DNA of 59,593 bases from Brachionus koreanus (Eukaryota > Rotifera > Eurotatoria > Ploima > Brachionidae), in NCBI GenBank assembly GCA_016987375.1, contig PJRA01000030.1, positions 4,304 through 63,896 of the forward strand, written 5' to 3'. How positions within the stretch are numbered: position 1 is the stretch's first letter; each line of letters begins with the position of its first letter. Positions 23,601 to 34,000 of the stretch are shown here, one piece after another. The position numbers and the translations under genes are program-made. The notes below the pieces were generated by a model. That model saw only the letters and a list, made by a program, of their open reading frames with translations, did no database searches and was not told where the DNA came from.

Positions 23601-24466
23601 TGTGTCGAAATGAAGATGAAGAAAATGGAGTGCTTGCATTTTTGGATGATAGATGTGACATTGAAGGTGTTTGTTACATAAGAAATGAGACAAATCCAAC
23701 AAATACGAATTTTTACTGTAATCCAGATGAGTCAATCGATTCTTGGACACCTGTACCTGATCCATTGTGTAATGGAGAAAGTTCTTGGTCAGAATGGTTT
23801 AATTATGACTCTCCATTAACAGGTGAAGGAGACTTTGAATTTTATCATGAACATCAATACAGCTGCAAATATCCAAGTATTGTTCAAGCTAGAACTGTTG
23901 ATGGAGTTCCTGCAAATGAAACTGGACAAGTTACTTGGCTTGTTCCATTGTATGGATTTTTTTGTTTCAATCGTGAGAACAAAGAAAGCTGTTTAGATTA
24001 TGAAATAAGACAATGCTGTCCTAAAAAAGAAGAATTTTTTTCTAAAAAACCAACAATTAGATCTTCAACAAAATTAATACAATCGACAAGCATTCAAGAT
24101 TCTAGTTCCTCTTTTTTACCTTTAGCTGGCTCCGGATCTTTGCGAATGCGTTCATTGATATGGCCTAAGTGTAATTTTACTATAAGTGTCAGGAATGATG
24201 GAGGTTTTATGACCAGATTTAAACTAATTTATTCGATTGACGGAATTATTCAACCAATACAAGTTTCTTCTTCAATTGCTTCTAGACAGACAAAATCTAT
24301 CACTTTACCATCTTTTGCTAAAGATTTGATCATAATTACAGAAAAACTGTTTTTTGATTGGTATTCAATTTTTACAGATAGGATAGACTTTGGTGGAAAA
24401 TGCTCCAAATGTTTTAATGTATGGGGTGATGCAATCAATCCAAAATGGGATGTCATTTCGTGCTGA
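20668..24466 (+). CDS. Secreted mucin-like mosaic protein B (vWD-EGF-WxxW-cytolysin-C-like)
   Basis: Roughly 890 codons in about 11 exons. Exon 1 (20668-20718) encodes a signal peptide (MKNFLIILIGILLNFS). Exons 2-4 (20769-20821, 20883-21255, 21307 to about 21537) give a von Willebrand D-type domain from ITFDG to GGLCGRWDGSRNTDL. Then come a Cys-rich exon, a short Thr/Ser linker, an EGF-like region split by a 0.7-kb intron (CPNECSGNGVC, later CECNAPYGGADC), and the final exon (23366-24466) with a WxxW domain (SSWSEWFNYDSPLTGEGD). The last ~100 residues differ completely from gene A. They begin CNFTISVRNDGGFMTRF and end FNVWGDAINPKWD, the pattern of the C-terminal membrane-binding beta-sandwich of thiol-activated cytolysins, which also occurs in non-toxin animal proteins. 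No pore-forming region was seen, so nothing here marks it as a toxin. The frame is intact. Confidence 0.85.
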
Positions 24467-25600
24467 TCCTTAATATATTTACAGACAGCTTTCTGATTAT
24501 ATTTATTTCTAGGAATATTAATTAGGATTAAATTTATCCTATTTATTATAGTTTACTTAATAAAAATGATATTACTTGCTTTTTGTTTTTAATTTTCGAC
24601 ATTAACTATACCTACACATGTTTACATATAAAAATACCATGATTTTTTTTACACAAAGAAAGTTTTTAAGACACTATCTGAAGCATAGCTTAAATTTTAA
24701 CAGATATAAACGAAAATTAAAAATAAAGGTTAATTTTTAACTTGAATTTCGTTAACAACTTCCTTTAAAACTCAAATTTTCACTTTTTGTGGAAGGGTAA
24801 AAATAAAATTTTTTACCCAGGGCTCTTGAAAAAACTAATCCTTTAAAATGTTGTAAGTCTTTCAGACATAGAATTTAAATGAATTTATTATTTTTTTAAA
24901 TCATGTACATTCTGAAAGAGCATAAAATTTCTACATTTTGGTTTACATTTTTATTTTAAAAAAGGGGTTTGGTAATTTTAATTATTGAAATAAAGTAAAA
25001 AAAATAGCATTATTTTTCACTTGAGTAAATTAGCAATGATAGAAATTATGACTCAATCAACTAATTTGAATGTAACATTGATGAAAAGTGTTACAATAAA
25101 TAATGTTAAAACGATTTGAAATATGAGAATTTATTATTTTGCATTTAACATTTAAATAAACCGATGAATTTAAGAGTATTGATCGATTATAGATCAATGT
25201 TAAATTCAAAAATAATTAAATCAGGAGCCATTGAAAAATTCAGTCATAGAACATAAATATAATTTATGAATTAGCAAAGATTTATATTAAAATAATTTAT
25301 ATACCAATTATATGGAAAAATATCTTATCTAATTGACCAAATATTGCATTATATTTACAAAATAAAGAAAAATTTTTGATCATTAAATTCTTTTTAACGT
25401 TTTAAAGATGCCACCACCTTCACTCCATATGTCAACATTTGATAATTTTAACATATATCAGCAATTTATAATGAATAAAAAAACTATGCCAGACCATCAG
25501 TTTAGTTTTAAAGAATATTTCCTCAGTAATTGCAATTTTAATTAAATAACTTTATATATAAATTTCTTTTCTTTTTTTTTTCAAATTTTCTCTTTATGAT
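24467..25600. other. Intergenic DNA downstream of gene B
   Basis: AT-rich with no coding signal. Holds one copy of a dispersed repeat (24935-25023). Confidence 0.5.
24935..25023 (+). repeat. Dispersed repeat, copy 1
   Basis: About 89 bp starting near ATTTTGGTTTACATTTTTAT and continuing through a GGTAATTTT and an AATAAAGTAAAAAA tract match 38875-38964 closely in the same orientation. Part of an unknown interspersed family. Confidence 0.65.
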
Positions 25601-25639
25601 TACTGCTGCTGATGAGCTTATTAGTGCATCTCTAGGACT

Positions 25640-25870
25640 TGTTTGGTCCTTCTTCGCTTAACAGCTCTTCTCAAGCTCAGCTCTATCGGTCGTGTCACTG
25701 GTTTCCTTTCGACTCTGATGCGGCTGTTGGTCATTCGCACAGGCGCTCTCACCACCTACACCACTTGAATGATCTACTCGTATCTTATCTGACCTTGTTT
25801 TCCAATCTTCGTCTATTTCATCGCCGTAGCGATAAATCTTATAAAATGACGAATTACGGACTCAATTTTG
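25640..25870 (-). other. GC-richer, exon-like segment of unknown nature
   Basis: Composition rises well above the surroundings. On the minus strand a frame is open from about 25866 to a stop near 25660. After a possible AG acceptor it reads KIYRYGDEIDEDWKTRSDKI and on to ETSDTTDRAELEKSC. Its charge pattern is protein-like, but there is no start codon, no recognised domain and no confirmed splice partner. It could be a further 3' exon or 3' UTR of calcineurin A, an exon of an unseen gene, or chance. An 82-codon frame on the plus strand overlaps it and looks less protein-like. Confidence 0.25.
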
Positions 25871-26169
25871 GGCTAATTTTAACATAAAAATTAGTCTACA
25901 GAACAACGGTTTCAATGACATGGCGAGATTATTGCAAAGTCTGAATCCTGGACTAAAAGTGTGTTTTAATTGCTATGTCTTTGAAGGGCGGGGGGTGACT
26001 GATTTAGCCTGAATCAGTTGTTGAAAAAAATGCCGATAAAAGTGTTTTTGGGGGTTAGAGTGCTGATTAGGATTATGAATTTTGTTTGGGAGTTGGTTGG
26101 TTTTAAGGGGAACGCGTGGGGGATAAATTATAAAAAAAAATTAAAAAGGAAATTCTATTGGTAAAATAT

Positions 26170-26300
26170 GCAATCTCTAAGTGAGCATACTAACATGCAA
26201 CGAAGCTGCTAATCATCATCCCAATATAAGTGGGCCAACTAAGTGCTGGCCCGTAAGGGCATCAGCGTGTTGGCCAGACTAGAACAGAAAAACTAAAAGG
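26170..26300. other. GC-rich, potentially structured patch
   Basis: An island of balanced composition with overlapping short stems: GGGCCA pairs with TGGCCC (about 26231-26252), and CTGGCC pairs with GGCCAG about 25 nt further on. It is not a tRNA, an rRNA or a coding sequence I recognise. It lies downstream of calcineurin A on that gene's strand, so it could be structured 3' UTR, a small RNA or a transposon relic. Confidence 0.3.
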
Positions 26301-26397
26301 TGAGATAGTTCAAAATCATTTGTAGAATATATCATTAAAAAAACTAAATCGAAGATTAAAAATACATAAAAACAGGGTCAAAGAGGGCGAAGCCGCC

Positions 26398-27017
26398 AAG
26401 GTTCGTGCGTAGCAAAACGACAGCATTATCTTAATCGACAATTTTCGATAGCATATTCGTAATCTAAGTATATGAAAACCTAGGGAAAACTTGTTTCTAT
26501 AGAGGGAGAAAAAAAAAGATTTTTGACTAGAGGGTCTTTAAAAATTGAAAGTTTTTGAAAACAATGGTTTAGGTTTTTGAAATTTTTGAGATCAGTTTTC
26601 ATTCAAAAGTTACTTTATCTATAAATATTTTTTAAGAGCGCAAAATTCTCTATTAAATGATATATTTTCAAGTATTTTAAGTGGAATTAAGTTGCACTTT
26701 AAACCAAAAAAACACATTTTTTGTGCTTTTTTCCAGTTTTTTTGATTCTCGTCTGAGGATTGACCCAAAGCCCTAATATTTTTATTTAAATTATGAAACT
26801 AGACAAAATTCTGAACTAATCTCAGGTTTCACTTTTTTTATTTAAAGCTTAATTAATACAAAAAAAAAGTCAAAATATAGTTCCTCTAGTCAAAAATCTT
26901 TTTTTTTCTCCCCCTAAAGAAACAAGTTTTTCTAAGTTTTCATATACATAGATTACGAATATGCTATCGAAAATTGTCGATTAAGATAGTGCTGTCGTTT
27001 TGCTACGCGCGAACCTT
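26398..27017. mobile_element. Foldback/MITE-like element with ~137-bp inverted ends
   Basis: Left arm 26398-26534 and right arm 26882-27017 are inverted copies with a few differences. Both outer ends read AAGGTTCG then GCGTAGCAAAACGACAG, with TTAATCGACAATTTTCGATA further in and a shared end CTAGAGG / CCTCTAG. The 347-bp centre has no coding capacity. No clear target-site duplication was found, so the superfamily is unknown. It is a non-autonomous DNA transposon 0.6 kb beyond the end of calcineurin A. Confidence 0.8.
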
Positions 27018-27629
27018 AAGACTTGCATAAAATCTAAAAGTTTTAGTTCTATATAAATAAAGAATAGGGTCAAATAATAGTTAGTTTCAATCACTCTAAA
27101 TGCTACATCACAAACAAAACTAAGTCACAGTAGATTAGTGTTTAGATCCAGTCTTTCGTTAATTACTTATGTAAGTTAAAAGATGTATTGTTGATGTAAA
27201 TAAAAAAGCAAAGATTAATTTAGATGACCAAAAAATGGATAAAAAAATACTTGTATTTGACGAAAATTTTATTTTGTATATTTTTCGAAAATTGAGAAAA
27301 AAAAATAATAAAAAAGATTACGATTTTTATCAATAAAAATTTACTAATAATTAAACGGAAATAATTTGAAAATTTACTTGAATAAATAGAAAAAAATTAA
27401 GAGAAAAAAAAGTCGATAAGTTGGTTGAGAGAGTTTTAATCGAGCTAATCCAAATAACGAAAGATATAGTGTTAAAAAAAATCAAAATTTAAAAAAAATA
27501 ATGTTTAATTTTATTTTTAAAATACACTTTATCATTGATTATCATTTATCCCGTGATCAAAGAAATTCTTAAGATACGAGAGCATAAAAGAGATTCAAAA
27601 AAAAATCTAAATGAGAATAAATAAGAATT
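27018..27629. other. Probable calcineurin A 3' flank / 3' UTR
   Basis: AT-rich with no coding frame. It lies immediately downstream of the distal alternative last exon of calcineurin A, so part is probably 3' UTR. Confidence 0.45.
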
Positions 27630-27949
27630 TCATAGTTTCGTGTGTTGTTCAGCGGCATGGTCGACTAGGTCTAGCTTGTCAATTTGCTCAACTATTGTGT
27701 CATCAAGCTTTTCGACAGATTCACGTCCATTCACCGAGTTTCTATCTTGTAGAAACGACTCTAAATTATTGTTGTAGTTAATTACATTTATAGTCGGTGT
27801 GCTAACTGAATTCAAAGTAGGATTAGACGAGTGCAAATTCTCAGTACTATTAGCTTTTTCTAATATGGCCATATTTGTGTCAAATGTATCCGTGTTTGGT
27901 CGCTTCTCATTGCATCTGTCCAACTCTTTCACTTTATTAAACGTGATCT
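27630..27949 (-). CDS. Calcineurin A, distal alternative last exon (variant autoinhibitory helix)
   Basis: Starts after a TTTATAG acceptor. With the phase-1 G left by the calcineurin core exon it reads EITFNKVKELDRCNEKRPN, then about 85 Ser/Thr/Asn-rich residues to a stop. It aligns position by position with the helix of the proximal exon ([20 protein letters not shown]). It keeps I.F....K.LDR.NE but loses the PP-basic end that follows NER and helps block the active site. Both exons carry their own stop and accept the same donor phase, so they must be alternative. Use is inferred from the sequence alone. Confidence 0.75.
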
Positions 27950-28099
27950 CTATAAATTTTTAAAATTAATTATAAAAACACTTATTAAACTAAATGAATA
28001 AATTGTTGCATTTGATAAAATAAAATTAAATTAATTTTTTTAATGTTTTTTTTTGTATTTTTTTTTAAGTTATTGAATGAAATGAAAAAGAGAAATTTT

Positions 28100-31094
28100 C
28101 TATTTTCGATTAAGCTTTGGAGTACCAGAATTTGAATTGGGAGCATTTGAAGACGTTTTAGATTGATTAGTAGCCGAACTGGAACTTATTGCTGAGTTAG
28201 GAGGTAACGAAACAGATGCTAGTTTTTTATTATTTAGACTGGCAGCAGCAGCAGCCACAGCTGCAGCTGCCGAAGAGGCTGATGAACCCACTTGGCCCGC
28301 TATATGACTCGGTATTTGACTGCTATTTAGGCTTGTACAATTCGAACTACCACTACTACCACTACTGCTGCTATTGTTGCTATTAATCGTTGTTGAATTT
28401 GTTGAGTTTGTACAACTGTTTATGTTCGCTTTGTTGCTTATATTGGACAAAGTAAAGCTATTGGTAGTGGTGGGCGTTTGAACGGCACTAGGCGTAGTGG
28501 TTATTGTGGGCAGAGGAGTAGTGTTACTTAACGGCAGCTTAACAGTGCTATTACTTGCAAGCGATGATGATTGCTTAAATAAATTATGGGACGAGTCGTC
28601 TTTGCGCGGTGGAAGTCTTTCGTTGACTTTATCCAAGCTTTTCGCCTCTTCGAACGATATTTTTCTTTTGTCTAGTATCGAATCACTGCCCAATATGACT
28701 TTAGCTATGCAAATAAAATTAAATACCTAGCAAATGTACAATTGACACAACACTAAGTAACACAACATGCAACAATTTATAAAAGTTAAAAAATTCCAAA
28801 TCAAAAATATCGACTATTTTATTAAAATTAGAAAATTAAATCAAGCAAAAATTGAGAAATTTTTTTTTTTTATTTCTTATTAATTAAATCTAGTACTTTT
28901 GTTCACTTTTAATTGTACAAATTTTCTCAAAATACATTTCATATTAATTTAATTAATTATACTCTTTCAATCAATGAATAATAAGAAAATACAATTGTTT
29001 AATTACTTAACTTGGATATTCAAATTGCTATTTAATTTTTTTGTTATCTGAAAAAACCTTTTTTAACTGACTAAATAATAAAAATTTCTAATTTACTAAT
29101 TTAATCAGTTTTTACAGTCATTAATCTTTTTTTGAAATTAAAATTAAATTTTTTTTCTATGAAAAAAAATAAAATTTATAATAAAAAAAAAATTTACTTC
29201 CAAGTTAACTTTATTATTCTTTTTATCAAATAGAATTTTAAAATTTTATGAAAAATAGCTAACTCTGTATAATGAAAAAATTTAATTTATCAATATCAAT
29301 TAAATTAAATCATTATTAATAAATTAAAATTTTATTTTTAAAAAACTATTTTTAAAAAAAAACTCAACTTTTTTTTTTAATTAAATGATCAAGAGAAAAT
29401 AAAAAGAAACCGATCAATAACGACCATTAGTATGTCAAACAAGAGTTAGAAACTAGCTAGCTTAAGCAATCAAATAATAAAATTTTCAATTAAACTTAAA
29501 TTTTTAAAGAAAAATAAAATTTCTCAATTTACATATTAACAGATAAACTACACCAATAATATGATAAATTTTCGAAATTTCGAAAATACAACCAACAACT
29601 AAACTTACCGCTTTCGAGTGTTGACTTGCCGCCCGACAAAGCTCCCAAAGGTAAAGTGCCTGTGGGTGTTAGGCCCTTCAAAGTTAGCACACTTTCGCTC
29701 TCTTCTCTAAGTACGGTGAATAATTTGGCCATTTTGCCAATAGCTCTGACTTTATTGCGTATAATTTCTTTTCTAGCTGCTACCGATTCTCCGTCGTCAT
29801 CAATAAGCTCGTGCTCTGAGCAAATGTTTAATATACTAACTAGCATTTCAGTTACTTTTTCACCCACAAATGGAAGTGACCAGGTAAAAACGTCCATAAA
29901 GTTTGGCAACCAGTAGGGATGTGGCGAGCAATTAAATTGTCTAATGTTCATGACATTGTTTTCATACTTTAATATGGCTGCTTTGTTGTTGTATACATCT
30001 AGGTAGTTTGGAGCTGAGAATATGGTTATTAGGGATGGGAACGCTGTTTGTGAGCTTTTTTTGTACATTCTGTAGCCGGCATCTTGAGCCTCGTGTGCCC
30101 GAATAATCGATAACAATTGATTATTTTGCAGAAATTCACAACAAGCTGCATAGCTGTAGAAAAATGAACAGCCTCGAACTGTGTTGTGAGTGAAGTGCTC
30201 GTTGGTTTTCTCATTGCCGTAGTCTTCGAGCGGGTCGGACCAGAGCAGATCACACATGGGACCGAATGGCGGCGGCTCCTTAAATCTGTCCAAGCGGCGT
30301 ATGTCGTCCAGAGTGTGTATCTCGGGAGACAAACCACCGTGAACGCACAAAAACTGCTGGTTCATCAGCGCTGCCAATGGCAAGCAATCGAACGCGTCCA
30401 TGCATGCCAAATACACCCGTTCGGTGTACTTTATTTTACATTCTTGTTTGAATGTAAAATATTCGGTCAAGTGACGGCATTCGTGGTTACCACGCAGCAA
30501 AAAAAATGTGTTCGGGTACAAAATTTTCATTGACCAAAGATAGAGAACGCACTCAATGCTAAAATAGCCTCGGTCTACATAGTCGCCTAGGAACAAGTAT
30601 CGGGTCTCGGCCGGTGAGCCGCCCACTTCAAATAACTTCATTAAATCGTAGAATTGACCGTGCACGTCACCACAAACAGTGATTGGCGCTTCCACATCGA
30701 TCATAGTCTTTTCTTGTTTCAATAAATTAGCACCTTCGTTTATTATTTTGAGTGCAACTGCTTCCTCAACTCGACCTTCGAGAATAAAGTGCTTTTTGAG
30801 TACGTCGACTCGAGGCTTACCTCGACTGTCGAACACTTCGGTCAAGGTCAACAGATGCGATGGCGGGAATGGAACATCTTAAAATAAATTATAAATAAGC
30901 CATGTTTAAAATAAAATTGATTGATAGTGCTTTTTAATGATATTAAGAAAAAAAGTTTAAAAAATGGAGGGATTATTACTTTTCATTTGTCGTTCAGTAG
31001 TTGACGCTGTGGTAGTGCTGCTATTTGTATTTACATTAGTCGATGATTGAGTCGATGTTGATTGACCACTATTCGAAGAAGAAGAAGAGCTCAT
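28100..31094 (-). CDS. Calcineurin A, Ca2+/calmodulin-dependent Ser/Thr phosphatase catalytic subunit
   Basis: Three exons: 31094-30980 (Ser/Thr/Asn-rich N-terminus), 30879-29609 (whole enzyme core) and 28704-28100 (autoinhibitory exon). The core contains every PPP-family metal-site motif: GDVHGQF, GDYVDRG, RGNHE, HGG and the catalytic-domain end [14 protein letters not shown]. It continues into the calcineurin-B-binding helix ([19 protein letters not shown]), the calmodulin-binding region ([20 protein letters not shown]) and [17 protein letters not shown]. The proximal last exon has the autoinhibitory helix [19 protein letters not shown], followed by an unusually long Ser/Asn/Thr/Ala-rich tail. 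The core-exon donor leaves phase 1 (AGC G), which fits both last exons. Codons are more GC-rich here than in neighbouring genes, as in a highly expressed, conserved gene. Assignment is secure. Confidence 0.97.
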
Positions 31095-34000
31095 TTTCAA
31101 TAAGTCATTTAATAAAAACAAAAACAATGGACAAACATAAAAAATTAAAATTTTTTATATTTTGTGTTGATGTTGTGTTTGAATTGCTGATGATTTTTTT
31201 GTTCTTTTAGGTTGGGTTCTAGTCGGGTGTTTTAATCTAAAGCGAATAAATGCTTGGTTACCAAAGAAGAAAAACTTAGTCGAAAAATCGATTTTAATAA
31301 TGAAAAGAATTCTCATGTTTTAAAAAAATTTTATTATTTTCATTTTATTGTTTTTATTTTTGTTTCATCATGTCGAGATTTTTGGAAAAAACAAAATATA
31401 ATTTGCTAATATGAAATTAATAAGCACGATCGTTCAGTTTGCTTTTTTAAAATCTCAAATTTTACTTAATTTTTTGCTTTACTTTAATTTTGTTAAAAAA
31501 ATTAGCAACTTTTTTAGCAATGATTTAAGCTCTGATATTCTTTTCCGTAAGCTAGTTTTAATTTTAACACAAAATAAACAAATAAATTCACTAAAACAAC
31601 TAGCTTTTCTTTTAAATATTTCTACTGAATAATTCATTATATTTCTTTAAAATTCAAGTGGCAACAAAATAAGGATCGAAGTGATTTTTAACTATTTCTA
31701 AATCGAGAATGTATCCTGGAACTTTGTCTCAAAGCACATACATATTTTACTTAATTGACTAAATAAATATATTTCTAAATTAAATTACACAATAAAAATT
31801 CATGTTTATTTATTACATATTTAAATGGAAATAAAAAAGTCTTTAAATTTTTTTTATTCTTAAAAAAAAAAGTTAAACTCAAATTTTAATTCTTAAAAAA
31901 TAAATAAATAAACAATAAAACATAAACTTTTGGCCTGCAAGAAAATAATTTTGTTCGGCATCTGGGAAATTTTTAAAAAACACATCGGCTAAATATTAGA
32001 TAAGCCTAAATTAATTAGCTTTTTTTAAAATTCACTGAAAATGCTATTTATGGTAATTAAGGAAAAAAATTTTTTCCAAGTTCAATTAGCTTGTTTTGAA
32101 TGAAGATTGCAATTTAGATATACAATTTTTCCTCAAAAATTTTATTTTCTGTATTTTATGTTCAAATTAAAAAAAAACACAAAATTATTCTTTTTTTATT
32201 CATATAACCGAATTGAATTTAATAATTTTGACATTCGCATTAAAAAATGCTTTTTTCATTTTGTCTCGGTTCAACACTAATGATTTAATATTTATATTAG
32301 CTCTAAGCTTAATATTCTCTTTTTACACGCTAAATATTCTAATTCATGTCATACAAAATTAAAATGAAAGAAATTTAATTAACAAAAACCGGATATGTAA
32401 TTAAAATAAAATTAAGATTTACCGCTGAAATAGTCATATTAGTTTAATCTTGAAAGTAATTAAGTATTTTAATGCATCGACTATTAAAAGAAATAAAATT
32501 TGAAGAAAGCTCGCGAGCAGTGTGAGAAATTCATCAATGCTAAAAATAAAAAATTAAAGATATAATTTTAAATTGCTTCGAGTGTGTTTTAGATAAGAGA
32601 AGTATGGTGGCTTGCATAGAACATTAATTTACTTATAAAATGCAAAGAACACTATAATCATTTAAATTATAAAAAAAAATTCAATTTTAAGACCTATATT
32701 TTTACATTAGTGATTAATAATGAACGTGTCTGGATTTATTATTTTTTAAATAAAATTTTCATCTAAAAAAAAACAGCGCACTTAGTCAATCCAGTGTCAT
32801 TTTTAATAATAAAATAACAAATCGAAAATGATGCACTTTAGAAAAATATCTATATATAAAATACTTTAAATTATTTAAACTGAAATTCTGGTCTAGTGAC
32901 TAAAGCAATCTAAAAATAACATACATCCAGAAAAGTTTAAACTAAATGATAAACAATCATTAATCAATATTTAAATTATGATTTTTTTAATATTTAGTAA
33001 CAAAATTATAATTTAATAATAAATATTTGCTCATTCATTTCTTTTTTTGTTTGACTTTTCTTCTATTCAAATGAAAATTTGATGTTAAATTTAAACTCTA
33101 ACCGTTCCTTTATTTTTTAACTAATTTACCTTAATTTTTTATTATTTGTATTCTATTAATTTATATATGAGATTAGCTGATTGAAATGTTGATTATGTTC
33201 TGTAACTAACTTTCGATAAGCTATAAACAAAATACGATTTTGCTGCATTGGCACAAGAACTAATTTTTGTTTAATTATTGATGGAAAATGTGTGTGCAAA
33301 CAAATTCCAATTAATTATTTAAATAAAACAATGTTGACATTGATCTGAGTGTAGCTCGGAGCAAATAGTGCCCATTAAACAACACTGCTTAATAAATTAG
33401 GCTAGCAATTCAATTCTAGTTATAAACTAGCGAAGATTGAATATAACTGCTTGTTATCTAAAAGAGTATCGGGTTACTAGAGTAGATAATGCTAGGATTG
33501 GTTATACGATATTGGTTTGGTTAGACTGGTTTGTGACCAGATTAATTTAAGTAGAAAAATTTGCCTTACGAGGAATCATTAACAAAATAAAGAGAAAATT
33601 CAGCATTCGTTCATTTTTTTCTTGTTCTCGCTTTCATAGAGGTACTATAATAATAATTTATGATTAAATCAATAATTTTGAAATAAAAAAATGAAACAGA
33701 AGCAGAGAATATCTGTCATTAGGATGAGTGCACGATTGCTCGTTACAAACATCGAAATAGAAAAAAAAATAATTTTTTTAGTTCGAAATAAAATCGAAAT
33801 TTTTAGCTAGGCATAAACTTAATTTGCATATTATAATCTGACTTTGGAGAATTAGATTAGCATAAATTAGAACAGGAAGGGAATTGGGCCACCATTAACT
33901 TAAAATAATTTATTCCGATCAGTTTTAAATAATAAATTAAACCTTATCGGCCACCAATCAAGCTGGCAACATCAAAAATTTTACTTCCAATTCTGATCCT

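Noticed and set aside
24160..24463. Gene B as a pore-forming toxin
   Set aside because: Only a C-terminal-domain-like segment is present; no pore-forming region was seen, and such modules occur in non-toxin animal proteins.
25639..25887. An 82-codon plus-strand gene
   Set aside because: Ser/His/Leu-rich composition typical of an antisense reading; the minus strand is the more protein-like frame, itself unproven.
29626..30533. Plus-strand and other frames across calcineurin
   Set aside because: Antisense or shifted shadows of the conserved phosphatase core.
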